Origin: Candidatus Helarchaeota archaeon
Lineage (GTDB): Archaea > Asgardarchaeota > Lokiarchaeia > Helarchaeales > JABXJV01
Assembly: GCA_013375355.1 (NCBI GenBank)
Contig: JABXJV010000400.1
Location: forward strand, 1 to 7,775
Reading direction: 5' to 3'
DNA length: 7,775 nt
Part shown: piece by piece, positions 1 through 6,002 of the stretch
How positions within the stretch are numbered: the stretch's first letter is position 1
Layout of the letters: each line of letters opens with the position of its first letter
The notes under the pieces: generated by a model
What the model saw: only the letters and a program-made list of their open reading frames with translations
The model's database searches: none
Told to the model about the DNA's origin: nothing
Made by a program: the position numbers and the translations under genes

Positions 1-140
1 ATTAAAGTCATAAATTATGATGTTATAACTATTTTAGCATTACCATTTTAATTGATTTTGTATTTATCTTTAAATAAAACAATAATCAGGTAATTTAAAT
101 AATAAAAAATAAATACCTAATGAGGTAAAAAAATTGACAA

Positions 141-242
141 TATACGTTTTTTTACATCCAAAGGAAATTCACACTATACGTTTTTTTACGTTTAATGTAA
201 ATTCACACCACACGTTTTTTTACGCCCAACGTAAATTCGCAC
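141..242. repeat. Three tandem copies of a 34-bp repeat
   Basis: The copies are 141-174, 175-208 and 209-242, all exactly 34 bp with no spacer. Each contains the invariant core ACGTTTTTTTAC near its start and AAATTC followed by ACAC or GCAC at its end. Copies 1 and 2 match at 29 of 34 positions and copies 2 and 3 at 27 of 34; all seven differences between 2 and 3 are transitions. A partial copy of the end of the unit (8 of 10 bases) sits at 131-140. Copy 3 holds a perfect dyad, TTTACG-CCCAA-CGTAAA (219-235). Copy 2 keeps it with one G-T pair (185-201), and copy 1 has lost most of it. The array could be a set of operator or initiator sites (iteron-like) or a row of T-rich terminators; the sequence does not decide. 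Confidence 0.9.
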
Positions 243-305
243 CGCTTACTTTATTTAATAAATTAAATATTATGTAATATAATTTAAATTAAAGTTGATA
301 AAAAT

Positions 306-338
306 TGTCCCCAGATCCAATATGTCCCCACATCTGGG
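306..338. repeat. GC-richer hairpin with internal direct repeat
   Basis: CCCAGAT (310-316) and ATCTGGG (332-338) form a perfect 7-bp inverted repeat around a 15-base loop. The same segment carries a direct repeat TGTCCCCA at 306-313 and 323-330. These C-rich motifs stand out in a very AT-rich leader. It may be an RNA structure in the 5' region of the downstream gene or a protein-binding site; no known riboswitch class is recognisable. Confidence 0.5.
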
Positions 339-474
339 AAATTGCGCAAATTAGGTATTTTAACCCCCTTTAGTTTATATTTGAAGATGAAAATAAGTAA
401 TTTTAATAAAAAATGTAGGTAATTAATGAGGTTAAAAGGAATTAGTAATTGTCTGGCAAAAATAAAAGAATTAT

Positions 475-480
475 AAGGTG
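475..480 (+). promoter_or_regulatory. Ribosome binding site fixing the TTG start at 489
   Basis: AAGGTG matches the archaeal anti-Shine-Dalgarno sequence and ends 8 bases before the TTG at 489. An in-frame TAA at 474-476 overlaps its start, so no upstream start is possible and the TTG is the natural choice. Confidence 0.7.
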
Positions 481-488
481 TTTTTAGC

Positions 489-2534
489 TTGCCAAAAGCA
501 AGATGGTTAAAAGAACTCAAGGAAGAAAATATAATTAAAGCATGCAAAAACGCAGTAAAAGATTTACCTGTAAATAAACGTGAAGAAATATACGAATTAT
601 GTAAAAATATTTTTAATAATCCATCTTTTCAGAAAAAAATCGTTAAAAAGAATACTCAGGAATTTGCAGATACCAAGAATAATTTAGAATTGATCAAAAA
701 ATATTGTACAATTGTTCATGAGGGCGACATAAAGGAAGTTGAGGACTGCGAAGATGTCACAACCTCCACCTTGTCTGATCCAGAATTTCAAAAAAAAGCA
801 GCCTATTTAAAATTTCTACGTTCCATAGATGAAGACACTTTAAAATGTATTTTTAATACCTCAATAGATTCAGCAGGTAACATTGATGACGAAAAAATTA
901 TTGCTTGTTTGAACAAACCAAACAAGGGAATTAAAAATGATTTGATCTTTAAAGAAACAAAAAAAACGACAAAAATGGGAAAGTTAAAACTTGTTTTGCA
1001 AAATCCAAATTCAGAAATTAGGCAATTAATGGATGAATATGAACAAATGATGGGCAAACGAGCAAATAGAGGTTTAAAATTCACTAAAATTTTTAAGAAT
1101 TGGCTTATTGATAAATTAGACTTGGCGGTGGATAAAAAAAATGAATATCTTAAACTAATTGATGAGATTGATCAAAAAGAGGTATATAGAAACCTTATTA
1201 TCGACCTTATTTATGATATTAGGAATTTGAGTCTGCGGGAGATCGCCAAAGAGATTGGGATAGATAGCTTATATCCAATACTGAAGATAGCCGCAGAAAT
1301 ACTAGGTGAAAATTATCATATGAGGTTTCCCTCACCCAAAGAAAAATACGATGATGAGGATATTAAAAGAATTATTAAATTAATAAAAAACGAGAGAAAC
1401 TTACCTCTGGAAATAATTGCTGAGGAGGCTGGAGTAGATAGTATCTATATAGTGAGAAAGATAGCTAAAAAAATCTTATCAGACGTGGAGTATGAGAAGA
1501 GGTTCCCGTACAGAATTGATGAAAAAAAGAAGAGGAAAGCTTGGCAACTAATGGATAATCCTAAAATGAGCTTGAAAAAAATAGCTAATGAGGTTGGTAT
1601 CAGTCAATATTCAGCTGCAAAAATTGCTCAAGAGAAATTTGGAGAGCATTATAGGAAGAAATATAACTATGGAAAAATTGATGAAGAAAAGGAGAAAAAA
1701 ATAATCGACCTCATTTTTGATGATAGAGAACTGTCTCAAGTTGAAATTGCTGAGGAGGCTGGAGTTAAGAGTACAACTCCAGTAGAAAGGATAGCACATG
1801 AAATTTTAGGAGCTGAATATGGAGAAAGATTTCCCCCACATGGTGGAATCAGTAAAAAGAAAGAAAAAGAGATTATCAGACTTATAAACTCAACAAAAAT
1901 GGGCTTGAAGGAAATAGCTGATAAGGTTGGGATTGGTTCAACTACAGTTGGGAGGAGAGCTAAAGAGTATTTAAAAAATGATTTTAAAAAAAGATTTCCC
2001 AGAGATACAAGATTCAGAACTGGTATAAAATTTCACACCCTTTTTCAAAGTGAAGTCAAAAAAATAGTGGAACCAAAAGGAATAATGGTTTATACCGAAT
2101 ATGAAACTCTCAAAGCGATTCCAAGATTTCAAAAACAAGGTATCCGTGGTGATTTCGTAATCGAAGTGGATGAATCCCTCCGTGAAAAGCACAAAATTCC
2201 TGATGACATAAAATTTATCGTAGTGGAAATCACAATAGATAAAAGTCAAAAGAAAGCTAACGAAACTATAGAGAAAGGTTATCATGGGAAGGATACGATG
2301 CTTCTTCACAGTCCATGGTCATTTGGGAAGAAACTTAGGCAAAAGAGGAAGTATAAGATTCCAGAGGGCACGATGTTCAAAAAAAACATTTTATTCTTAC
2401 CAGGTGAAGACCTCTTAAATTATTTAGATTTTACAGAAGTGGAAAAAAAGGAATTTTTGAGTCGACTTCAAGATGCTTATAATAAAGCAAAAAGTCAAAA
2501 AACACTCAAAGAATTTTTCGAGGAGGAAGATTAG
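489..2534 (+). CDS. Unrecognised protein with five HTH modules and a predicted nuclease-like C-terminal domain
   Basis: I do not recognise this 681-residue protein as a named family. Residues 1-220 are charged, mostly helical and featureless. Residues about 231-507 hold five tandem modules of 55-58 residues, each with a helix-turn-helix core (I-A-x-E-x-G-I/V) and, in four of five, an RFP tripeptide at the end (279, 338, 447, 502; module 3 has KKY). Residues 510-640 look like an alpha/beta nuclease-type fold: D555 in GDFVIEVD, then E580 in VVEIT, with K585 and K588 following. This resembles the D...ExK arrangement of PD-(D/E)xK enzymes, but threonine T582 occupies the usual lysine position, so activity is uncertain. 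No membrane segment or signal peptide is visible, so it should be cytoplasmic and DNA-binding. It sits between a tandem-repeat array and a gene fragment, which suggests accessory or mobile DNA. AGG arginine codons seem more frequent than in the downstream operons. Alternatives are an array-type transcription factor, a replication initiator or a restriction-like effector. Confidence 0.75.
   Translation: MPKARWLKELKEENIIKACKNAVKDLPVNKREEIYELCKNIFNNPSFQKKIVKKNTQEFADTKNNLELIKKYCTIVHEGDIKEVEDCEDVTTSTLSDPEFQKKAAYLKFLRSIDEDTLKCIFNTSIDSAGNIDDEKIIACLNKPNKGIKNDLIFKETKKTTKMGKLKLVLQNPNSEIRQLMDEYEQMMGKRANRGLKFTKIFKNWLIDKLDLAVDKKNEYLKLIDEIDQKEVYRNLIIDLIYDIRNLSLREIAKEIGIDSLYPILKIAAEILGENYHMRFPSPKEKYDDEDIKRIIKLIKNERNLPLEIIAEEAGVDSIYIVRKIAKKILSDVEYEKRFPYRIDEKKKRKAWQLMDNPKMSLKKIANEVGISQYSAAKIAQEKFGEHYRKKYNYGKIDEEKEKKIIDLIFDDRELSQVEIAEEAGVKSTTPVERIAHEILGAEYGERFPPHGGISKKKEKEIIRLINSTKMGLKEIADKVGIGSTTVGRRAKEYLKNDFKKRFPRDTRFRTGIKFHTLFQSEVKKIVEPKGIMVYTEYETLKAIPRFQKQGIRGDFVIEVDESLREKHKIPDDIKFIVVEITIDKSQKKANETIEKGYHGKDTMLLHSPWSFGKKLRQKRKYKIPEGTMFKKNILFLPGEDLLNYLDFTEVEKKEFLSRLQDAYNKAKSQKTLKEFFEEED
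1179..2009 (+). repeat. Coding repeat array: five HTH modules, with a two-module super-repeat
   Basis: The conserved alanine of the HTH core lies at residues 253, 311, 366, 421 and 477, giving spacings of 58, 55, 55 and 56. Module 2 resembles module 4 (both read AEEAGV) and module 3 resembles module 5 (K-M-S/G-L-K-x-I-A-x-x-V-G-I). At DNA level a 21-bp identical stretch occurs at 1415-1435 and 1745-1765, exactly 330 bp (110 codons) apart. The pair 4+5 therefore probably arose by duplication of 2+3, or the reverse. The presumed recognition helices (after D/K/G-S) are the most variable part: DSLYPI, DSIYIV, SQYSAA, KSTTPV and GSTTVG. Confidence 0.8.
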
Positions 2535-2569
2535 AGGATAGTAGAAACTAGAAAAGAAGAAAATAAAAA

Positions 2570-2776
2570 GTGGGCGAAACTATTCGAGCCATAGTAGTTT
2601 TAAAGAAAGGCGAAGAAATGACAGAACAAGAAGTACAAGATTATTGTAAAGAACACCTAGCAGATTATAAGTGTCCCAGAATTGTTCAATTCGAAAAAAT
2701 GCTAAAGAAGACTTCCACAGGAAAAGTCTTGAAGAAAGATTATAGGGCAAGCTTCAAAGAAATCAGAGGCGACTAA
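2570..2776 (+). pseudogene. C-terminal remnant of an AMP-forming acyl-CoA synthetase
   Basis: The 68 codons match only the last part of the mobile C-terminal domain of acyl-CoA/acetyl-CoA synthetases: GETIRAIVVLKKG, then EVQDYCKEHLADYKCPR, then the A10 motif KTSTGK with K52, the lysine that drives adenylation. Full-length family members have about 500-650 residues, so the adenylation core and A3-A8 motifs are missing. The nominal GTG start (2570) is almost certainly the valine of a K-V-G-E motif in the parent protein. An in-frame TAA sits six bases upstream (2564-2566) and no ribosome binding site is evident. The preceding 2 kb encodes an unrelated protein, so this is a truncation and not a frameshift. 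It is 35 bases from the end of the HTH-array gene. It is unlikely to make a functional product, although a small standalone C-terminal domain cannot be fully excluded. Confidence 0.85.
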
Positions 2777-2798
2777 AAAAAGTTATCAATTCTTACAA

Positions 2799-2819
2799 TT
2801 TTTTTTATATTTCTTTTTT
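2799..2819 (+). terminator. T-rich archaeal terminator after the gene remnant
   Basis: A T8 run (2799-2806) and a T6 run (2814-2819) follow the stop of the acyl-CoA synthetase remnant by about 22 bases, with no stable hairpin. Archaeal RNA polymerase terminates on such T tracts. It would separate transcription of the upstream accessory region from the wtp operon. Confidence 0.5.
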
Positions 2820-2885
2820 AAATTCTAAAAATTAGTCTAAATATTTTTGATTTTTAAAATAATAGCAATTTTTTTAAACTTTAAT

Positions 2886-2913
2886 ATCGATATATATACT
2901 CATTCATATCGAT
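2886..2913. promoter_or_regulatory. ModE-like operator overlapping the wtpA TATA box
   Basis: ATCGATAT (2886-2893) and ATATCGAT (2906-2913) form a perfect 8-bp inverted repeat spanning 28 bp. From memory, the ModE molybdate-regulator consensus is ATCGnTATATA, six bases, then its reverse complement, also 28 bp. The left half here fits it fully (ATCGATATATA, 2886-2896). The right half (2903-2913) fits at 8 of 10 defined positions. The box covers the presumed TATA element, so a metal-bound regulator would repress the transporter when tungstate or molybdate is plentiful. No modE gene is in the window. Confidence 0.6.
2891..2898 (+). promoter_or_regulatory. TATA box of the wtpABC promoter
   Basis: TATATATA is centred about 31 bases before the TTG start at 2926. 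With transcription normally beginning about 26 bases downstream of the box, the leader would be only a few bases or absent. That agrees with the lack of a Shine-Dalgarno sequence before wtpA. Confidence 0.55.
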
Positions 2914-2925
2914 TTGTGAAAAATT

Positions 2926-4017
2926 TTGTCATCTTTGAATCTTAGCAAATGGGACTTGCACAAGCATAAAGTAAAATCAGCAACAAAAATATCAATTGTT
3001 ATATTAGCGGTGCTCGCAAGTTTGCTTCAGATAAATATTAAAGGAGAAAAAACAATAATGCAAGTTTTTCATGCCGGATCTTTGACCGGACCTTTTTCTA
3101 AATATGCAACATTTTGGACATTATTGAATCCAGACCAAATAATTGATAATGAAGGATATGGTTCAGCCACAGCAATACGACAAGTTACAGAGTTAGGACG
3201 TCAAGCAGATCTAGTTGGATCAGCTGATTATTCATTGATTGAAAAAATGATGATGGAAAAACAAATTCCAGGCACAAATATAAATTTTAGCAGTTGGTAT
3301 ATTATTTTTGCTAGAAATAAAATGGTTCTTGCTTTTGATCCTAGAAATAATCCACCATTTTTATATAATTTATTAGATCACGTAAATAATTGGTGGGAAA
3401 TTTTGGCTCTTCCCGAAGTAACATTTGGAAGAGCTGATCCATGGCAAGATCCTTGTGGATACCGGACTTTAATGGTATGGGCACTGGCTGACCGATATTA
3501 TAACCTCACCAAAGACGAAAACCCACAATTAATTAATCTAACTTTATTTAGAAAAGATCCTATGATGGGATACTCTGGTCCTGGAACTACTCTTGTAAAA
3601 GCAAAAGAAATAGATTTAGTTGCTTCTTTAAAGGCTGGAGAAATAGATTATTTATTCATTTATGAATCAATTGCAATCCAACATCACCTATCTTATTTCG
3701 AATTTGATGATCATTGTGATTTAAGTAATTTTTCACTAGAAGAATTTTATAATAAAGTAAAAGTTAGTAGAGCAAGTCCTCTAGTTCCAGGAGAGGGCAG
3801 TCCTCCAAAAAAAGCAAAAACAATTCAATATGGTTTAACCATTCCCACTTTAGCACCTCATCCAATTCAAGCAATTATTTATCTTCAATTCATTTTAATG
3901 AATCCCCAATTTATAGAGGGTATGGGGCTTAAGCCTTACTCTCCCTTATACGCAAGTGATACAACAAAGGTGCCAGCACCTTTGAAGTCTTTATGCACAG
4001 ATTACCCTTTGGCCTAG
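2926..4017 (+). CDS. wtpA: Tungstate/molybdate ABC transporter substrate-binding protein WtpA
   Basis: This is the extracellular receptor that captures tungstate (possibly also molybdate) and delivers it to WtpBC. Of its 363 residues, 18-37 form a basic-then-hydrophobic signal or anchor segment. No lipobox cysteine is present, so it is either anchored by this helix or cleaved. Family hallmarks follow in order: VFHAGSLTGPF (48-57, the oxyanion-binding start of the mature protein), EGYGSATAIRQVTELGRQADLVGSADY (76-102, quoted as position only for its core), WYIIFARNKMVLAF (124-137), FGRADPWQDPCGYR (167-180) and DYLFIYESIA (241-250). D171 or D175 and E247 are plausible metal-oxyanion ligands by analogy with archaeal ModA/WtpA, where Asp and Glu complete six-fold coordination. 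The length is close to the family norm of about 345. The TTG start is chosen because a TGA lies in frame at 2917-2919 and the signal segment needs it; TTG at 2938 is a close alternative. It is the first gene of the operon, 28 bases before wtpB. Confidence 0.93.
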   Translation: MSSLNLSKWDLHKHKVKSATKISIVILAVLASLLQINIKGEKTIMQVFHAGSLTGPFSKYATFWTLLNPDQIIDNEGYGSATAIRQVTELGRQADLVGSADYSLIEKMMMEKQIPGTNINFSSWYIIFARNKMVLAFDPRNNPPFLYNLLDHVNNWWEILALPEVTFGRADPWQDPCGYRTLMVWALADRYYNLTKDENPQLINLTLFRKDPMMGYSGPGTTLVKAKEIDLVASLKAGEIDYLFIYESIAIQHHLSYFEFDDHCDLSNFSLEEFYNKVKVSRASPLVPGEGSPPKKAKTIQYGLTIPTLAPHPIQAIIYLQFILMNPQFIEGMGLKPYSPLYASDTTKVPAPLKSLCTDYPLA

Positions 4018-4045
4018 ATTATTTACTTATTAGAAAGAGGCATAT

Positions 4046-4864
4046 ATGATGAAAGAGTCCCTTTGGAAAATACAAAAATATGGAGCATTTACAATTTTCT
4101 TTATTATACTGTCATTCTTTTTAATTATGGCACTTATTGTACCCATTTTCAACGTAATACTTCAAGAGGATTTTGCTCAAATATTGAATGCTATTTTTAC
4201 TGATTATGTTGGAGCTGCAATTATAACCTCATTCTACTGTGCTTTTTTAGCAACGATGATAGCATTTTGTTTTGGTATTCCACTAGCATATTTACTAGCT
4301 AGATATAATTTCCCTGGGAAAAATGTAGTTGATTCGTTAATAGACTTACCAGTCCTAATACCTCATTCAGTAGCTGGAATTCTTCTTCTTGCCATTTATG
4401 GGCAAAGTGGATTATATGGTCAATTATTTTCTAATATAAACATCTCATTTACTGACACACCCTGGGGAATAATAATTGCAATGTTTTTTGTTAGTAGCCC
4501 ATTTTTAATAAAAGAAGCTCGTGATGCATTTGAAATGGTTAATCCAAATTTTGAAAAAGCTGCACGGACTTTAGGTGCTTCGAGGTCAAAAACATTTCTA
4601 ACCGTTACAATGCCAATTGCATCAAGGGGGATTTATACAGGATGTATTCTTTGCTGGGCTCGTGGAATCTCAGAATTTGGTGCAGTCTATATATTAGCCT
4701 CGACTCCACCAATCGGTTCAACATTGATTTACCACCAATTTTTGGGTTCAGGGTTAGAAGGAGCTAGACCAATTGCTATTTCTTTAATATTAATTACGTT
4801 TATTGTTTTAATTATTTTGAAATTTGCTCAAGGGAAGCCAAAACCGATTTTTAAGGTGATCTAA
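4046..4864 (+). CDS. wtpB: Tungstate/molybdate ABC transporter permease WtpB
   Basis: This 272-residue inner-membrane permease forms (as a dimer) the channel through which WtpA-delivered oxyanion enters. Hydrophobic segments lie near residues 13-38, 55-85, 100-118, 139-153, 197-217 and 243-260, the six-helix pattern of ModB/CysT-type permeases. LPVLIPHSVAG (101-111) is typical of the molybdate/tungstate subgroup. The coupling loop is the EAA-like motif FEKAARTLGASRSKTF (169-184), ending at P190, which contacts the ATPase WtpC. Two ATGs stand in tandem (4046 and 4049). The upstream GAAAGAGG (4033-4040) serves as ribosome binding site and fits either. The stop TAA shares its last base with the wtpC start, indicating translational coupling. 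Nothing is missing or unusual in length. Confidence 0.95.
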   Translation: MMKESLWKIQKYGAFTIFFIILSFFLIMALIVPIFNVILQEDFAQILNAIFTDYVGAAIITSFYCAFLATMIAFCFGIPLAYLLARYNFPGKNVVDSLIDLPVLIPHSVAGILLLAIYGQSGLYGQLFSNINISFTDTPWGIIIAMFFVSSPFLIKEARDAFEMVNPNFEKAARTLGASRSKTFLTVTMPIASRGIYTGCILCWARGISEFGAVYILASTPPIGSTLIYHQFLGSGLEGARPIAISLILITFIVLIILKFAQGKPKPIFKVI

Positions 4865-5913
4865 TGCTAATCCTTGAAAATATAAATAAAAAATGGGACG
4901 GTTTTGAACTAACTAATATTAATCTAAAAATTAAGGATGGCGAATTTGTAGTTGTATTAGGACCATCAGGAGCAGGAAAAACTCTATTATTAGAAATTAT
5001 CGCAGGGATTCATTATCCTGATAGTGGTAAAATGTATTTTAATGGAAAAAATATTACTCACTTGCCTCCAGAGAAGCGAAATATTGGCTTTGTATTTCAA
5101 GATTATGCGTTATTTCCTCATAAACAAGTTTGGGAAAATGTAGGATATGGTTTAGATGTTAGAAAAATTCCACAAGACGTAAAACTGGATCTTATTGAAG
5201 AATATTTAGTTTTAGTAGGAATGGTTAAGCTTGCAAAACGTTATCCATCTACTTTAAGTGGAGGTGAACAACAAAGGGTTGCGTTAGCTAGAGCTTTAAT
5301 AATTGAACCGGATATCTTCCTTTTAGATGAACCTTTAGCTGCGTTAGATTATAATACGATGATTCAACTAAAAGATGAAATAATTAGAATCCAAAAACAA
5401 ATGAAAATTACGACGGTTTATGTTACACATAATAGATTAGAAGCTATTACTCTTGCAGATAGAATCATTATTATGAATAAAGGAAAAATTGTTCAAGTGG
5501 GCTCCTCTGATGAAATTTTTAAACATCCAAAAGACGAATTTGTTGCTCAATTTACAGGATTTGAAAATATTTTCCAAGGTGTATCTAAATATGACCCGAA
5601 TACTAAAATAGCAACAATTAATTGTAATCAATTTGAAATTCAAACTGCTACTTCTAAAGAAGGTGACGTTAAAGCTTGTATACGTCCCGAATCGATAGTG
5701 GTATCCACTTCTGCACCTAAATCTAGTATTCGAAATGTCTTTGAAGGCAAAATCATTGATTTCATTGATGAAGGTGTTATAATAAAATTAAAAATTGATA
5801 TAGGCCGAGAAATTTCAGCATTAATTACTCATCAATCATTCATAGACCTAGGTCTTGATGTAAATTCTACCGTATATATAGGCTTCAAGGCTGTGGACGT
5901 GCAAATTTTATAA
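4864..5913 (+). CDS. wtpC: Tungstate/molybdate ABC transporter ATP-binding protein WtpC
   Basis: This cytoplasmic ATPase powers import through WtpB. All motifs of an active ABC protein are intact in its 349 residues: Walker A GPSGAGKT (33-40), Q-loop Q79 in FVFQDYALFP, signature LSGGEQQR (131-138), Walker B IFLLDE with catalytic E156, D-loop AALD (159-162) and switch histidine H189. Residues about 235-349 form a C-terminal TOBE/MOP-like beta domain (for example CIRPESI at 272-278, then GKIIDFIDEGVIIKL). In molybdate and tungstate importers this type of domain can bind the oxyanion and inhibit the pump when the cell is replete. The start ATG overlaps the wtpB stop by one base. A strong ribosome binding site AAGGTGAT (4853-4860) lies inside the end of wtpB. 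Two consecutive TAA stops end the gene. Substrate assignment rests mainly on the operon context with wtpA. Confidence 0.95.
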   Translation: MLILENINKKWDGFELTNINLKIKDGEFVVVLGPSGAGKTLLLEIIAGIHYPDSGKMYFNGKNITHLPPEKRNIGFVFQDYALFPHKQVWENVGYGLDVRKIPQDVKLDLIEEYLVLVGMVKLAKRYPSTLSGGEQQRVALARALIIEPDIFLLDEPLAALDYNTMIQLKDEIIRIQKQMKITTVYVTHNRLEAITLADRIIIMNKGKIVQVGSSDEIFKHPKDEFVAQFTGFENIFQGVSKYDPNTKIATINCNQFEIQTATSKEGDVKACIRPESIVVSTSAPKSSIRNVFEGKIIDFIDEGVIIKLKIDIGREISALITHQSFIDLGLDVNSTVYIGFKAVDVQIL

Positions 5914-5930
5914 TAAGGATAAAAATTAAT

Positions 5931-5939
5931 TATAAAATA
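5931..5939 (+). promoter_or_regulatory. Probable TATA box for the 6003 gene
   Basis: TATAAAATA, the best TATA-like match between wtpC and the next gene, would place the transcript start near 5960 and give a leader of about 40 bases. That leader contains the AGGAG ribosome binding site at 5988-5992. Chance TATA-like strings are common at this base composition. Confidence 0.4.
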
Positions 5940-5978
5940 ATCTTAAATTTCCTAACAAGCTGAGATAATTAGACAAAC

Positions 5979-5987
5979 TTTTTTTTT
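5979..5987 (+). terminator. T9 tract ending the wtpABC transcript
   Basis: Nine consecutive T residues lie 66 bases after the wtpC stop, without a clear hairpin, as expected for intrinsic archaeal termination. It abuts the AGGAG of the next gene, so it sits inside that gene's presumed leader. Either termination is partial or the tract is simply a U-rich leader element. Confidence 0.4.
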
Positions 5988-6002
5988 AGGAGAATAATAA
6001 AA

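Larger units (their letters stand above)
111..360. repeat. 11-bp inverted repeat enclosing the tandem array
   Basis: AAATACCTAAT at 111-121 is the exact reverse complement of ATTAGGTATTT at 350-360. The arms flank the 34-bp tandem repeats and the 306-338 hairpin. They might be the ends of a small element or a shared protein-binding site, but an 11-bp match within about 480 bases of AT-rich DNA can arise by chance. Only the arms are the feature; the interval between them is described separately. Confidence 0.35.
1..488. other. Non-coding, AT-rich region with tandem and inverted repeats
   Basis: I see no convincing gene here; all frames are short or interrupted. Bases 1-110 are plain AT-rich sequence with nothing recognisable. 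The rest holds three 34-bp tandem repeats, an 11-bp inverted repeat enclosing them, a GC-richer hairpin with internal direct repeats near 306-338, an 8-bp palindrome TTGCGCAA at 342-349, and the leader of the next gene. A TTTATATTT stretch at 374-382 could be the TATA box for the gene starting at 489, giving a leader of roughly 85 bases, but this is weak in such AT-rich DNA. The motif TAATGAGGT occurs twice (118-126 and 425-432 with flanks), without an obvious role. Confidence 0.7.

Noticed and set aside
141..242. Tandem repeats considered as a CRISPR array
   Set aside because: The units are contiguous with no unique spacers and vary between copies, and no cas gene is present.
1..488. Missing 5' part of the acyl-CoA synthetase lying before the HTH-array gene, as expected for a simple insertion
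   Set aside because: No reading frame here shows AMP-binding enzyme motifs; if the 5' part survives it is outside the window.
284..547. Minus-strand open frame of 87 codons
   Set aside because: It is low-complexity F/L/I-rich translation of AT-rich DNA, crosses the leader and start of the plus-strand gene, and has no recognisable domain.
803..2309. Minus-strand open frames inside the HTH-array gene (803-1084, 1611-1799, 1971-2309)
   Set aside because: They lie opposite a well-supported gene and their F/S/I-rich products are typical antisense shadows.
2777..2925. Small RNA or tRNA gene between the synthetase remnant and wtpA
   Set aside because: There is no cloverleaf or stable GC stem; the region is explained by T-rich terminators, the dyad and the promoter.
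3041..3060. Internal wtpA start: AAGGAG (3041-3046) before an in-frame ATG at 3058
   Set aside because: The motif looks like a ribosome binding site, but this start would remove the whole signal/anchor segment of a protein that must act outside the cell. The AAGGAG is explained by codons for K-G-E.
5437..5643. Minus-strand open frame opposite wtpC
   Set aside because: It overlaps a clearly functional ABC ATPase gene and has no features of its own.
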